Positions 1 to 13,068 are shown, counted from the first letter of the stretch. The stretch is DNA of 64,000 bases from Watersipora subatra (GCF_963576615.1 NC_088709.1:76614538-76678537); one strand, 5' to 3'. Translations and numbers: made by a program. The notes: a model not told the origin generated them from the sequence alone.

Positions 1-850
1 CGTCTTATACGCGGGTATTTAAGGTACATGTAAATACCCACGATACTAATTTTATTACTGTCCGTTTCTGTACTACCACTGTTTCAAGACTGTGTGATAT
101 CTATGGTGTGAATACGCATGAAATTTCAAAGCTTCATCTAACTTCATTAATATTAAAAACATATCTTTAGAACTCAAAATGCCTCTCACAGCCTGAAAGG
201 TTATCAAGGCAAAAAGGAAAAGGTTAGTCGAAGAATAATCTAGGGGGCATTGAAAAGGTGGAATAAAAGAGAGGCTTGGGCAAGGATGGACAGGAAGTAG
301 AGATAAGGATATACATGACCATGCGAAAGATGGTGAAAACAGGTGAATGCATGGCATGCTTTAAAGTAGGTAGCGAAGAGACACGCTGCGTAGACTATTT
401 TTAGAGACCTTGGTGTCTTCATGCCTCCATGTAGAAAAATTAGGTCAGCACCTAAAACCTATTCACATACGCTAGTAAATTGGTATTATGATTCAAATGA
501 AAAGTAAACAGAATTAAGTATTTAGGATCTTAACCCAGCAATTTCCAAACAGAGAATGTACATGTATATATTCTTAACTTAAGTATAATTATACTTGATA
601 CTTGCCAACCAAAGGTAATACTGCAGAATGATTAAAATATTTCTCAAAGGCCAGAGTTTTATTGAACCAGACACATTTACAACAAAAACAATTCTATATA
701 TTCTGATATAAACCCATAGATATATAAACCCATAGATATATAAATATATGTATAAACCCTTATATAAACAAATATACTTATATGTATAAGCTGCTCTGAC
801 GACCTATCACAGACTACTGTGAATAGTAAGTGACAGTATCAGATAGTTAC
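1..850. other. Intron of the ankyrin gene, no further exon recognised
   Basis: I looked on the minus strand for the next ankyrin repeat after the donor at 845-850 and found none. The stretch is AT-rich with short TATATA motifs near 700-780. Open frames here look fortuitous. Confidence 0.5.
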
Positions 851-3800
851 CTCAACGTGGCCATTGAAGGCGGCGTGATGAAGGGCAGATCTCCCAGTTC
901 TGTCGGTCATATCTATTTTTGTGACAAGAGGCAACAGGTGCTTGGCACACCTATAAGGTATCAAAGGCATTTAGCGATATATGTAAACTGAAGCCCAAAG
1001 GCATTGCAATTGCCAATTAGATATCCGTTATAGACTTGAAATAGATGGAAGCAATCTTATTTGGAAATATTTTTAAACCTTCCGGCACTCGCTACAAACC
1101 GATGGGTAAATGTAAAAAAGTCCAATTCCATATCTTCAACATGGTAAACTCAGAAATTCAGAAAACTCAGTAAACTCAGAAATTCAAACCTAAAAGACAT
1201 GATCTAATGTCTAATATGACCTAATGAGCTAATATAGAGAGATGGCAAAATAATAACATTACTGAAGAAAACAACTATCACGAGAGACATCATAGCACTA
1301 CTGAATGTACCAACTATCACTAGAGAGATGATAGCACTACTGAAGGTACCAACTATCACTAGAGAGATGATAGCACTACTGAAGGTACCAACTATCACTA
1401 GAGAGATGATAGCACTACTGAAGGTACCAACTATCACTAGAGAGATGATAACACTACTGAAGGTACCAACTATCACTAGAGAGATGATAACACTACTGAA
1501 GGTACCAACCATCACTAGAGAGATGATAACACTACTGAAGGTACCAACTATCACTAGAGAGATGATAGCACTACTGAAGGTACCAACTATCACTAGAGAG
1601 ATGATAGCACTACTGAAGGTACCAACTATCACTAGAGAGATGATAGCACTACTGAAGGTACCAACTATCACTAGAGAGATGATAACACTACTGAAGGTAC
1701 CAACTATCACTAGAGAGATGATAACACTACTGAAGGTACCAACCATCACTAGAGAGATGATAACACTACTGAAGGTACCAACTATCACTAGAGAGATGAC
1801 AGCATTACTGAAGGTACCAACTATCACTATAGAGATGATAGCACTACTGAAGGTACCAACTATTACTAGAGAGATGATAGCAATGCTGCAGGTGCCAACT
1901 ATTACAAGGAAACAATCAGCAATGCTCAAACTAAGATAACCAGCATGCAAAAGCATGCAAATTTATCTTTCAAGCTTTAAAAACAAACAAGAGGCCGTCA
2001 AGGTAGTAACATAACTAATACCGATAAGGGGGACAATTAGGCGCTGTGGTTAGAACTAAATGACAAAACTTTTCGCTCATTGTAAGAAATACTATAAACA
2101 AAAACCCATAGGTGCATCCAGTGCTGTGACGTTCACACTGCCAGCTCAAACTTCATCATACATGTACTAGCTGCATTACCCGCCTACAGGAACAGATTCA
2201 CAAGCAGCATAAGGTTTATTGAGAGTTGTCTTTCATACTCTAAAACTCCAAATATGCAGTCTGCTGAAATTGTTGTCCTGGTCAGAGTATGCATACACAT
2301 ATACATGTCAATGTTGGGGAGAACGATGGAAATCTGCAATGTGTTTTACAGCTAGATGCGTGTAAAATCTAGTAAATATTCTAGATTCATGTGTCTAGAT
2401 TCATGCATCCGTTCATACCCGTCTATATTTGCAGTTGACGATCGCGCACTTCTGCCGCTGAGCCCTCACTTCGGCTGACCAGTCTTTACACGCCTCGCAG
2501 TTGACAATCGCGCTCTTGCACTCGCCTCGCAATCATTCGCTTCGCACTCGCAATCAATCGCCTCGCAATCAATCACCTCGCACTCCCCTTGCAATCACCT
2601 CGCACTCGCCTCGCAATCATTCGCTTCGCACTCGCAATCAATCGCCTCGCAATCAATCACCTCGCACTCCCCTTGCAATCACCTCCCACTCGCCTCGCAA
2701 TCAATCGCCTCGCAATCAATCACCTCGCACTCCCCTTGCAATCACCTCGCACTCGCAATCATTCGCTTCGCACTCGCAATCAATCGCCTCGCAATCAATC
2801 ACCTCGCACTCCCCTTGCAATCACCTCCCACTCGCCTCGAACTCAATCACCTCGCAATCAACCGCCTCACAATCAATCGCCTCGCACTCAATCGCCTCAC
2901 AATCAATCGCCTCGCACTCAATCACCTCCCACTCGCCTCGCAATCAATCACCTCGCACTCGCAATCAATCACCTCCCACTCGCCTCGCGATCAATCACCT
3001 CGCACTCGCAATCAATCGCCTCGCACTCAATCGCCTCGCGCTCAATCGCCTCGCAATCAATCGCCTCGCAATCAATCGCCTCGCAATCACCTCCCACTCG
3101 TCTCGCAATCAATCACCTCGCACTCGCAATCAATCACCTCCCACTCAATCGCCTCGCGCTCAATCGCCTCGCAATCAATCGCCTCGCAATCAATCACCTC
3201 CCACTCGCCTTGCAATCAATCACCTCACAATCAATCACCTCGCAATCAATCGCCTCGCAATCAATCACCTCGCACTCAATCGCCTCGCGCTCAATCGCCT
3301 CGCAATCAATCGCCTCGCAATCAATCGCCTCGCAATCAATCGCCTCGCAATCAATCACCTCCCACTCGCCTCGCAATCAATCGCCTCGCACTCGCTTCGC
3401 AATCACCTCCCAATCGCCTCGCACTCAATCGCCTCGCAATCAATCGCCTCGCGCTCAATCGCCTCGCAATCAATCACCTCGCACTCGCAACCAATCGTCT
3501 TGCAACTAATCGCAATCAATCACCTCGCAATCAATCGCTTTGCAATCAATCGCCTCGCACTCGCCAACTCATTCATCCGGAAAGCCACGCCTAGAGACTC
3601 TCGCTGTACTAGGGGCGAAAAAGGTCTCCCGCGCATCCCCGAGTGACGCCACAACCCCAAGCTTAGCTGTGCTACCCGATGTTGCCTGGGTAGTAAAAAG
3701 TCTTTGCACAGAAAATTGATTTGTATTTAACATATACCAACATTTGCCATTCTAACTTTCAAACTACATATCAAGAAAGAAGTGTTTTGTGTAGTTGAAA

Positions 3801-6800
3801 TAAATTAAGAGAGAAAATAAAACAACTGTAAAAGTTTTCAAACCAATGTAAATTTAAAATTTCATAACTTTCAGCGACCTATATCTTTTGATAACGTATA
3901 GTGGAACCTCAGTTCTCGAACATAATCGGTTCCAGAAGGTAATTCGAAAACCGAGTTGTTCAAGATCCGAAACAATTTTTCTCATTAAAATAAAATAATG
4001 TAAATTTTAATCCGCTCCTAGGCGAGAAAACAACTTTGGTAAAGTATTTTTTCAACATTTTACACAATAAGCTGTACTTGCTAAGCTTGTACTTGTAGTT
4101 GCTATTTTACACCATAAGCTGTACTTGTAACCAGGTAATAAAAAAGTCTTTGGTCAGAAAATCTATTTGTATTTAAAGGTTGACTTGCAATAAAATTCAC
4201 ATTACAGTTATTTGGTATCATAAGATTCACCATGTCTTACTCTGTTGTGTTGTAGGTGCAAAATAAATAGGAATGTGATTACAAGCTCTTAAAAGCTAAA
4301 AAACGAACAGTTAATCGCAGCCACACGAGACTGCTGTAGTTTGGATTCGCTTTCCAAAACGGCTCAAATGGGACATAGTTGTTACAGGATGGTTTTTGTT
4401 TACACTTTCATGCAATCTCATTCGTCGAAATATTTTCACAAATATACTTCACGCATTCAATAAAACCATGTATATTGTTTTTACGCGTCTGTTTTATCGT
4501 CATTGTAATGCTGTCACTTTTAGCAGTGATATCTTATAACTTACCCTAAAAATTCGTTTAATTTTCTAGCCATAGCTCGAAGGAGTACATATCATTGTCT
4601 GATTATCATGAGGAGCCTGTTGGTTACCTGTGATAATTGAAAAGTGCTGCAAAAATTATTTGCGAAGTATTGGGTCACATGATCAGATTACGACTTGACG
4701 ATTAGTCCAAGCCGAAAGAAAACTGTAAAGTAGCGAGCATCTATATTTGATACGGGTCTTCGGTAAAACCCGAAGTGTTTGTCATAAACTAGTGCTACAA
4801 TAAGTTTTATACTGAGCTTTTTATTGGCCTTTTAATTTACGTGAGAACATCACGTGACAAGACGATAACCAAACTGTAATGAATACGCCATATAAATAAA
4901 GAGATTCCAATCTACAGCGGCTTTTCGTTTTTGAGCTTTTAAGAGCTTGTAATCACTTTTCCACGTCTTTGGCACCTACAGCACAACAGAGTAAGACATG
5001 GTGAATCTTTTGATACCAAATAACTGTAATGTGAATTTTATTGCAAGTCAACCTTTGTAATGTAAAAATAAAATATTGTAGTGTCTTTGTCTGATCGAAG
5101 GTGAGAGAATCTAGATGTCATTCCTACTCGAGATAATACAAGTGTCCGCGTGAAAAGTAGTGACCTTAACAGCGATTTAGCAATTGAACCTTGAGAAAAG
5201 CCAGAAACAGAGGTTCACAAAAATGGCATCGTGTTTCATAGAGTTAATAAAATACAATCGCCAAATTCTAATATCGATAGAGTCTATTGTCGATATCGTT
5301 TTGCCAAAAACAAATTAGCCCTAATAAGTCGAGGACAAAAAAGCATCGCGTGTCATGAAGCTAAAAGAAAGCCATAGAGTTTAAATTATTACGTCATTTC
5401 TGTGTGAAAATGGCAAACGATGAATAGTTTATGTATAGAGGCGCACTAACCGGAGATTCCCATTAATGCGCCCTAGATACCTAGTAGCGGCTAATAGTCC
5501 GAAAAGTACGATACTCTACAAGGCGGACACACAATCACACACACACACACACACACAATGATTGCCGTTTATATAGTAGATTGAGATCAGGCTAAATGAC
5601 CAACCTCATATTAGTCGAACTGGTGATTTCATTATAAGCGATCAGCGATCGTGGCCGCTAAGGTTGAGTTGATGCACAGTAACACCAAGTCATTAGTGTT
5701 ACGGAATGCTGACTACAACCTGGATTTCTTAACTAACAGAAACTTCATGATGTGAAAATAAGCTTGTTGTTATTTAAACTGCACACAGATCGGTTGTCTT
5801 TAACAGGTCACCTACTCCAACCAATCAGAAAAAAGTTGTTGGTTGTTGTACAGACCATTTTCAGAACTCCAGTGGCCAACAACTGCCGTTGTATAATCAA
5901 GCCTTCAGATCTACCGCTTATTAGCCACGAAGTTGTAAGAAAGGACTGCTAATCTAGACAAATTCTTTGTGGTTCAACCAATAACGAACTCAGCCGATGG
6001 GGTTTGATGCTGGTATAAAGCTGAAGAGTAGACCTACCCCACAGCATTGTTACTGGCAGCAATGTGGAGTGGAGTCTGCCATTGCTTGTCCCTTGCATTC
6101 GCATCTGCACGGTGCTTGAGAAGAACCTCGACAGTAAGCTACAAGCAGCCAAGAATGAAAGCTGAGAGCTGCCAGCACAGCAGATGAGGTGCTATGATAA
6201 GGGAGTTAGAGAGGAATGTGGACATACTCTAGATATTATCTATAAGCGATACCGTGATGAGCATTCACTAGAGACAAGGAACAGGAAGACAATTGACATC
6301 TGATGAGGCTTTTATGGAGCAGGCGACTAGATGAGATGTTGCTTGACTCTTATGTCATCGCTAAACAGGTTCCACTAGTTCAACTAATGTACATATCAGA
6401 TAAATGGTGGAGTCAAAAGATGTGTTCAGATGTGTGTCTCTCTACCTCCCCACATCGAATCGGGCTATAGGAAATTATCTGCGCTATAATAGTCAGATGT
6501 CATAGTGTACATACATCACTCTTGCTGCTGCAAGCTCTATGCAGAGGGGTCTGCCATTTGCTGTCTTTCTGTACAGTACTCGCACCACTCAGGATTAAAA
6601 CCTCAGCTATCTCCGCCTCTCCACAGTGGGCTGCGGCGTGCAAGGCAGTTCTTTTTTCAGCATCCTACACATACAGATGACTGTTCATAATTTCAATTCA
6701 TAATTAATCGGAGAGTGCTTTGATCTCTATTTCATAGTTAGTCATACATTTCTCAGGGTTTCTCAGGGTATTACATTGAAGCCTATCATCTATCTGACAG

Positions 6801-9800
6801 ATGGAGACTAAGTCTGCAAAACCTCAGCAAAATGTTGACTATAGCATATAAATAACTCTAGGATTGTTAAGGATAAAACCTTATGAATATTCCGAGAGTA
6901 CCTTCAACACACCAAGACACTAATATAAGTTACTCATAATGTAAGGAAACGTTACAGCGGCTACTGTGTTAGTAAAAAATACTAATTACATTCGAACTCT
7001 AAAAATTAGACAATGGTTTGAGAACAGAATTTAAACAGACACACAAGTCCTAGCTGTAAAACAAACTCACATGAACAGACGCTCAAGTCCTAGCTGTAAG
7101 ACAAACTCACATGAACAGACACTCAAGTCCTAGCTGTAAGACAAACTCACATGAACAGACACTCAAGTCCTAGCTGTAAGACAAACTCACATGAACAGAC
7201 ACTCAAGTCCTAGCTGTAAGACAAACTCACATGAACAGACACTCAAGTCCTAGCTGTAAAACAAACTCACATGAACAGACACTCAAGTCCTAGCTGTAAG
7301 ACAAACTCACATGAACAGACACTCAAGTCCTAGCTGTAAGACAAACTCACATGAACAGACACTCAAGTCCTAGCTGTAAGACAAACTCACATGAACAGAC
7401 ACTCAAGTCCTAGCTGTAAGATAAACTCACATGAACAGACACTCAAGTCCTAGCTGTAAGACAAACTCACATGAACAGACACTCAAGTCCTAGCTGTAAA
7501 ACAAACTCACATGAACAGACACTCAAGTCCTAGCTGTAAGACAAACTCACATGAACAGACACTCAAGTCCTAGCTGTAAGACAAACTCACATGAACAGAC
7601 ACTCAAGTCCTAGCTGTAAGACAAACTCACATGAACAGACACTCAAGTCCTAGCTGTAAGATAAACTCACATGAACAGACACTCAAGTCCTAGCTGTAAG
7701 ACAAACTCACATGAACAGACACTCAAGTCCTAGCTGTAAGACAAACTCACATGAATAGACACTCAAGTCCTAGCTGTAAGACAAACTCACATGAACAGAC
7801 ACTCAAGTCCTAGCTGTAAGACAAACTCGCATGAACAGACACTCAAGTCCTAGCTGTAAGACAAACTCACATGAACAGACACTCAAGTCCTAGCTGTAAG
7901 ACAAACTCACATGAACAGACACTCAAGTCCTAGCTGTAAGACAAACTCACATGAACAGACACTCAAGTCCTAGCTGTAAGACAAACTCACATGAACAGAC
8001 ACTCAAGTCCTAGCTGTAAGACAAACTCATATGAACAGACACTCAAGTCCTAGCTGTAAGACAAACTCACATGAACAGACACTCAAGTCCTAGCTGTAAA
8101 ACAAACTCACATGAACAGACACTCAAGTCCTAGCTGTAAGACAAACTCACATGAACAGACACTCAAGTCCTAGCTGTAAGACAAACTAGTGTAAACAAGA
8201 AGAACAACGGAGACTAACATCTGACTTCTATCACAATAGATATAGAGTGCGATGTCTTGTAACTCAGAAGCCATCCATTCGCAAGTTTCTATGACATTAA
8301 TAGGTGTAACTCTCTAAGATGATGCACAGTCAAAAGAAATCTATTAGGCTACTAGAAATAACAGCTAATCGCTTAATTGGGGACTTGTATGACGCCGATC
8401 ATCAGCATCTCCAATTGACCGTCTCCCTAGTACATATAGAGCAGTTAGTAGGACTGTAAATGTGTAGTCTATGTCCTGTGTCACTTGGCTATATGAGCTA
8501 ATCACAATTTGTATATTGTTATTATTGGTGAAGTGTAATCAGTAATCACACAGTAATAATACCAAATCCAGTTAACCCTCTACTTATGAAGCTATTTCGT
8601 TCAAATATTTTCTTTGCACGTCAAAACAGTTGCATGTCGGAGCACATATATCTATCAGAATACAATGAATTTCACTCAATTTGATCCACAACTCGAACTT
8701 GACATTAAAATATCAAGTAATTATAACATTAAAGCAAATGCTTCATATAAACCTTGTAAAAAGCTAAATACAAATAATAATAAACGAAATGTAAGAAACC
8801 AAACAGTGCCATAACTAAAAGTCAGAGGTCTTTGTTGTCACCACCTTCACACTGAAGGCAGGCAAATAGATTTGTAGATTTTATTATACAAAAGGATGGT
8901 GTTGATAGAGATAGTAGTGATAGAGATACAGAGTTTGCCTAGCTTACACAATATGATCTTTAAATCAACTTATCCAGTTTTATATTTAATAACTGTTACA
9001 TTTTATCTTAAATCATCATGTCTAGCCTCTTCACTTTCGCACCACTTTCACTTTTGTTTCTTGCAATAACTAGTAACTTCTAAAAAATGGATATATTAGT
9101 TTGATCCTGTTTTCACTCTTCTTTTTGCAGTCTTCTCTTTCTACACAATTTTAAAACTACAGAAAATATGAAGCATCCCTAAATATTATTTAACACTCTG
9201 AAGCCTCGGCCAGAGATAAATTGAGGAGTTGTTTTCCCACCTGATCCTACGCCTGAGTACTGTAACAGGCAGCTTCATAGTTTCACATTGTTTTTCCATA
9301 TCTTCAGTTTACATAGGACTATATTATTTTGCTGACTCGCACAGTATGTTTTCAGTATAATTCCGGTGTTTCAAAACGATTGAACAATCAGATCTTGAGA
9401 TATGCCGGAATACCGAGGGCGCTTCCTACCGAGAGAAAAATGAAAAATGGCTGACAGAATATTAGTTTCTAATGACACATTGTTTAAAATTCTTAGTAAA
9501 AGAGGATAAAAAATAAACCAAGATATAAAAAACTTCTCAGCAACAAGAGCTTTAAATATTTTAGTTGTTCATGAAAAATATACTTTATCCAGCTCGGGTA
9601 CATTAACCATTATGTTTCTGAGTTTTACAAGCTTGGAGCTTCAATATGATATTTAATTCAAATGGAGTTGTGCTATCTCAAGTTCTATTAAATGGGAATT
9701 GTTCCACTTCAAGTGTTTTTCTTAGCTGATGAAAAGTTGTTATTAAGGTCTAGGATCAGGGACTTGCTTATGTTTACCAGGCTAGGCTTCAAAGTGTTGA

Positions 9801-10785
9801 ACACCGTAGAACCAAGCTATGTGAAGGAGAACCATGTACATATCTACTGATTTTCCAAGTGCGATGCTTATCAACTATGGGCATCCCAAGTTTGAAATAC
9901 AACATGTTGACAATAGCATATGTTAAGGAGATCGACGGTAAAGGCTTGACTCCACCTTTATTTTTTAGAGTATTATTATCCTTGCAATAGATGCATTAAA
10001 AACAGCTTATACACAGTGGCAGGTAATATAGTTGCCTGCCACTTGCCATTAGCCTGGCACATTGCCAATGACTAATTTGAGTAAGCTACTATTCATATTG
10101 CCAAAATTACCAATATGAGCCGTGAGAACAAGCTTTAGTGACATTGTGTAACGCAGACTGCTATGCTTATTTTAACCGACATAATGACTCATATCGCCTA
10201 AGGAATTTATTGTATCTCGCGTACTGGTGAACGGGAGGTCCTGAGTTCAAATCCAGCACGAAGCGGATCTTTCATTCCTAGATTTTAATAGCTATGATAG
10301 CTGGACATACAGACAGACAGACTTATAGATTTATGTAGATGGAAGGGTAACAAAAATGTTCTGTCTTTTACTTTCTCAGACTTATCACCCATATTGATGT
10401 CTTCAAAATGATATTGTACTTCAAATAATAAAGTGCCATGTCATAACCAGCGATTCCCTTCCCATCATCACTGGCTTTTCCTTTAGATATCTATTTCTTT
10501 CTAGCCTGACAATATGCTGTCTGTATGGACAAATTAACTCTCATAGCAAATGAACCATAAGAACAAATCTGGAACTCGTGTTGTTGCAATTACATATTAA
10601 ACTAGTAAAAACAGTCCATCTGTTAGACAGAACATCATATAATTCAGATAGAAAAAGCTAGCTATAATAAGAACAACGACAGAAGAGCAACAACTAACCT
10701 GATAGTTGACATCCTCTGGTTTAGTGTATGTAATAGCCCTGACTACATTACAATCTCCTTGAAAACAAGCTTGTACTATCGGAGG
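851..10785 (-). CDS. Ankyrin-repeat protein, ANKRD28/44/52 type (5' part; continues beyond the left edge)
   Basis: Four minus-strand exons join in matching phase: 10699-10785 (29 codons, phase 0), 6515-6664 (50 codons, phase 0), 6038-6138 (101 bp, ends phase 2) and 851-950 (100 bp, ends phase 0 at gtaact). Each has a good AG acceptor and GT donor. The translation follows the N-terminus of ANKRD28/52 in order: a lead with IVQACFQGD, then repeats with [44 protein letters not shown] and [16 protein letters not shown]. In vertebrates these proteins are regulatory subunits of protein phosphatase 6 in the cytosol; that role is inferred by homology. The initiator exon (about nine residues in the human protein) was not found. 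Later exons lie left of base 1. The large introns hold several minisatellites. No frame damage is seen, so it looks functional. Confidence 0.88.
1254..1936. repeat. 39-bp minisatellite with six-unit higher-order structure
   Basis: About 17 tandem copies of a 39-bp unit containing CTACTGAAGGTACCAACTAT. Because 39 is a multiple of three, both strands stay open for 200 codons or more (a 13-residue repeat), which explains the long open frames without coding. Variants run three units with 'atagcac' then three with 'ataacac', and this block repeats. The rare 'accatcact' variant recurs 234 bp apart (six units). The last units at the right end are more diverged. It lies in the ankyrin-gene intron between exons 851-950 and 6038-6138. 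Confidence 0.93.
2491..3570. repeat. Imperfect minisatellite built on CGCCTCGCAATCAAT
   Basis: About 1.1 kb of short units mixing cgcctcgcaatcaat, cacctcgcactcg and cacctcccactcg, with an approximately 15-bp core. All three plus-strand frames are open for long stretches because the unit is a multiple of three and rarely contains a stop. It is strongly C-rich on the plus strand, in contrast to the AT-rich surroundings, and rich in CG dinucleotides. It sits in the same ankyrin intron as the 39-bp array. Confidence 0.9.
3690..4177. repeat. Dispersed repeat (family shared with 43.4-44.0 kb) plus a transposon end
   Basis: Bases 3690-3790 match 43400-43510 (shared 'atttaacatata', 'catttgccattctaact'). 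Bases 3785-3845 match 43815-43880 in inverted orientation. From about 3897 there is a sequence starting tatagtggaacctcagttc, which has the look of a mariner-type terminal repeat; I did not find its other end, so it is probably truncated. Confidence 0.6.
4178..5054. mobile_element. Non-autonomous DNA transposon with long inverted repeats, TTAA type (copy 1)
   Basis: An 877-bp element. Its ends, AGGTTGACTTGCAATAAAAT and the reverse complement, extend as imperfect inverted repeats for about 150 bp each. TTAA precedes the left end (4174-4177); the right flank is ttgt, probably an eroded TTAA. A second copy at 47047-47935 has intact TTAA on both sides. There is no transposase frame. TTAA targets are typical of piggyBac and Kolobok families; the ends do not let me choose. 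Confidence 0.82.
5060..5220. repeat. Dispersed repeat flanking the TTAA element
   Basis: The stretch with 'tgtctttgtctgatcgaa' and 'gtccgcgtgaaaa' resembles 43925-44035 ('tgtctttggctgatcgaat', 'gtccgcgtgagaaaa'). Together with 3690-3845 it suggests the TTAA transposon landed inside an older repeat of the family at 43.4-44.0 kb. Confidence 0.55.
5536..5557. repeat. (CA)11 microsatellite
   Basis: An uninterrupted CA run in the ankyrin-gene intron. Confidence 0.9.
7031..8188. repeat. 40-bp minisatellite, about 29 copies
   Basis: Unit contains GAACAGACACTCAAGTCCTA and is 40 bp long, nearly identical throughout. Marker variants recur 240 bp apart: 'tgtaaaac' near 7258 and 7498, and 'gataaactc' near 7420 and 7660. 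This points to a six-unit higher-order block that duplicated. It lies in the ankyrin intron between exons 6515-6664 and 10699-10785. Units are contiguous, with no spacers. Confidence 0.95.
8189..9985. other. Ankyrin-gene intron, no gene seen
   Basis: AT-rich intronic sequence. I see no exon, RNA gene or clear transposon ends. Confidence 0.5.
9990..10330 (+). mobile_element. tRNA-derived SINE-like element (copy 1)
   Basis: Shares a conserved block ('gttgcctgccacttgccatt', 'agcctggcacattgccaatg') and a tRNA-like part with a copy at 43010-43370. The tRNA-like part carries a pol III B box, GTTCAAATC (10245-10253), after gtactggtgaacgggaggtc, and both copies end near 'ttttaatagctat.. agctggac'. 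The two copies are imperfect, so the family looks old. It is not a functional tRNA: the acceptor stem does not pair. Confidence 0.72.
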
Positions 10786-12165
10786 CTAAAGAAATAAAAA
10801 ATTAGTATATTATCAACCAACATGGCTTACAAAACGCGTGGGTGGAACCCGGATGAACCGCAAAAGGATGTGTGTAAAATGCCGCTATTTCATGTGCCAA
10901 ATCTACCAAAAAATTTTTTACCCATCATTTTGTTTTCATGTGAAAGAAAACCTTCCCAACAGAACATATAAATAAAAAAGGTAACTAACATTGTTAAAAA
11001 GGTAACGTATTGTTAAATAACAGTGTAAGTTAACCTATAGTTCATTAGTTAAACAGGTTGAAAGTTCAGCGATCAGCCCGAAGAAGCTTAATCTAAGTCT
11101 GAAGGTCAAAAGGAGGTCAAAACGAAAAAATCTCTCAAACAATTTGTCAAAAGATTAATTGAATTGGTAATTATAAGTGAAAGGAAAAAATATAACCTTT
11201 AGCCTAGTTGTTGTTTGGGGCATTATAGAGCTATCCCATTGCACTGCTTCGTAACTTTCTTTACCGAGAAAATAGAAAATATTGATGTCTTAGTTTTATC
11301 CTTGACATTGACTGGTAAATATGTATCAGTTCAAGCTTTTCCTATTCAACCTTGTATAGTTAAATTTATATTTGGGTATTTGAAAACTACACTTGTTACT
11401 GGTCAAAACTACAACACTTATTACGACACCCAAATATTATGTTCTCTCTCCAACAAGCAGGAGAGAGGGGCCAGCCTATTCTAATTCCACCAAGGTATTT
11501 GTTGGTTTATATTTGAAAAATTATAACCATTGAAAATGTGTTATTGCAATTGACTTGTGCTATAAGGATTGAACTAATTGACTATAATTGACTGAAAACG
11601 TGCCAAAGGGAACCTTATTTTCCTTGTCAGTTCAATTAGCCTAATTCAGTGATGCTCATTTCATCCAACTTTCTGTAGAAATATAAATCAGGCCAGCAGT
11701 TATATGCTAGATATAAGTTAATAGTAAAACTTATGGTCGCTATATCACAATCAGGAGGTAGTACTGCAGTAGTAATATCGAAACGATAGTAGTGAAGATG
11801 TGTGAGTGAGAGATAAGCTGAGTCATGAGGTATTTGGAGGAGACGTGACTTGACTTTATCAAGTTTATAAAGTAATGTCACATTTTCGTGCTTGAGTCAA
11901 TTAGCAGCCATAGTCTGCCTCCATTTGATGAGCTTCTGAACTGCTGATGACTGGGCTTTTTAATTGCCGACTAGGCAATACTTTATACATATATGTAACA
12001 GATGATTAAAATATAGGGATTTTTCTATAGTTTTAATACCAACACAAATGGGAAACTTTTTTTTTTGTTTATTTTCATCATAAAAACAGATGGACACAGA
12101 GACATAAACTAAATAAATATACATATATGAATAAGCAATCATAATACAATAGGGAGTAATAAAGG
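10331..12165. other. Ankyrin exon at 10699-10785, otherwise no feature
   Basis: Apart from the ankyrin exon I see nothing coding. The initiator exon of the ankyrin gene should lie to the right of 10785, but no ATG exon with a convincing donor was found here. Confidence 0.4.
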
Positions 12166-12192
12166 CCCCCCCCCCCCCCCCCCCCCCCCCCC
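12166..12192. repeat. Poly-C tract (27 C)
   Basis: A run of 27 cytosines about 70 bp beyond the 3' end of the minus-strand LINE. True length is uncertain because such tracts are hard to sequence. Confidence 0.85.
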
Positions 12193-12840
12193 GTGCACAG
12201 TAGCAGGGCTAATCAAGGTGCAGGGCCAAATTGAAAATTTTCTTAATGTAAAAATGTTCACATATTAAGACCTAAAGCCATCCCAATGAGTCAAGCAGAT
12301 GCCTCTTTAAAGCAATCCTAAAACTATTTGAATTTTCAATGTACCTGATCGATATTGGTAAGTCATTCCAAATACTGGACAACTGGCAAGTTAGCTGTCG
12401 ATGTCCAGCTGTAGATGTAGACTTAGGGTAAGGTAAGGCATAAAAATAAAGAGTAGCATAAGAGTGTTGTTGAACATGAGTGTCAGAGTAGAATGATGAA
12501 TGAGCGAGAACACCTAAACAGAGTTTGTATAACTCCTCAATTGGAAGAACATTAGCCATTTTGAACAGATCAACTGTGTGGTCTTTGATTTTTTTATGGA
12601 AGATTATTCGCATTAGACGCTTCTGAATAAAAAATATTTTATTCAAATGACACTCTGCAGCATTGCCCCATGCTTCTAAACAATAAATTAGTTTACTGTT
12701 TATTAAACTGTTATAAAACGATATCAAAATGTCAGTTGGAAAAATTTCTGAGGCTTTAAAAATCATACCCTAATTTTTATGCAGTTGACTTCTCAAATAA
12801 TCAATATGAGAAGACCAGTTTAATGAGTTGTCAATAACTA

Positions 12841-12845
12841 CTCCT
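12841..12845. other. Target-site duplication, left (ctcct)
   Basis: Identical to 16306-16310. A 5-bp duplication is usual for Ty3/gypsy-like integrases. Confidence 0.9.
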
Positions 12846-13045
12846 TGTTGTATAATCGAGCTGGTGGGCCGCGGGCTACGCTAATGCCCGAGGTCATGGT
12901 AGTTACAGGTAGTTACGAGAGGTTACGGGAAGTACGAGAGGTTACAGGAAGTACGAGAGGTTACAAGAGTATAAAGGCGTGAGGAGATTGGGAGAGAGTT
13001 CTTCTTTGCATCAACCGCATGTGAGTACACACCGTTTATATAACA
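12846..13045 (+). repeat. 5' LTR (200 bp)
   Basis: Begins TGTTGTATAATCGAGCTGG and ends CACCGTTTATATAACA. Short repeats of gttacgagag/gttacaggaagtacgag occupy 12900-12966. A TATA-like box (tataaag) lies at about 12970, a plausible start for the genomic RNA. Confidence 0.93.
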
Positions 13046-13068
13046 TAAAAACATATAACATATAAACA

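Noticed and set aside
1204..1956. Repeat proteins of 250 and 203 residues on opposite strands
   Set aside because: Both derive from the 39-bp minisatellite in an intron of the ankyrin gene.
2501..3646. Three overlapping Ser/Pro/Gln/Asn-rich frames
   Set aside because: A stop-poor C-rich minisatellite; all three frames being open argues against selection on one.
7031..8188. Regular 40-bp repeat considered as a CRISPR array
   Set aside because: Units are contiguous without unique spacers, in a eukaryotic intron, with no cas genes.
10201..10270. Possible functional tRNA gene
   Set aside because: B box present but stems do not pair and the segment is part of a two-copy SINE family.
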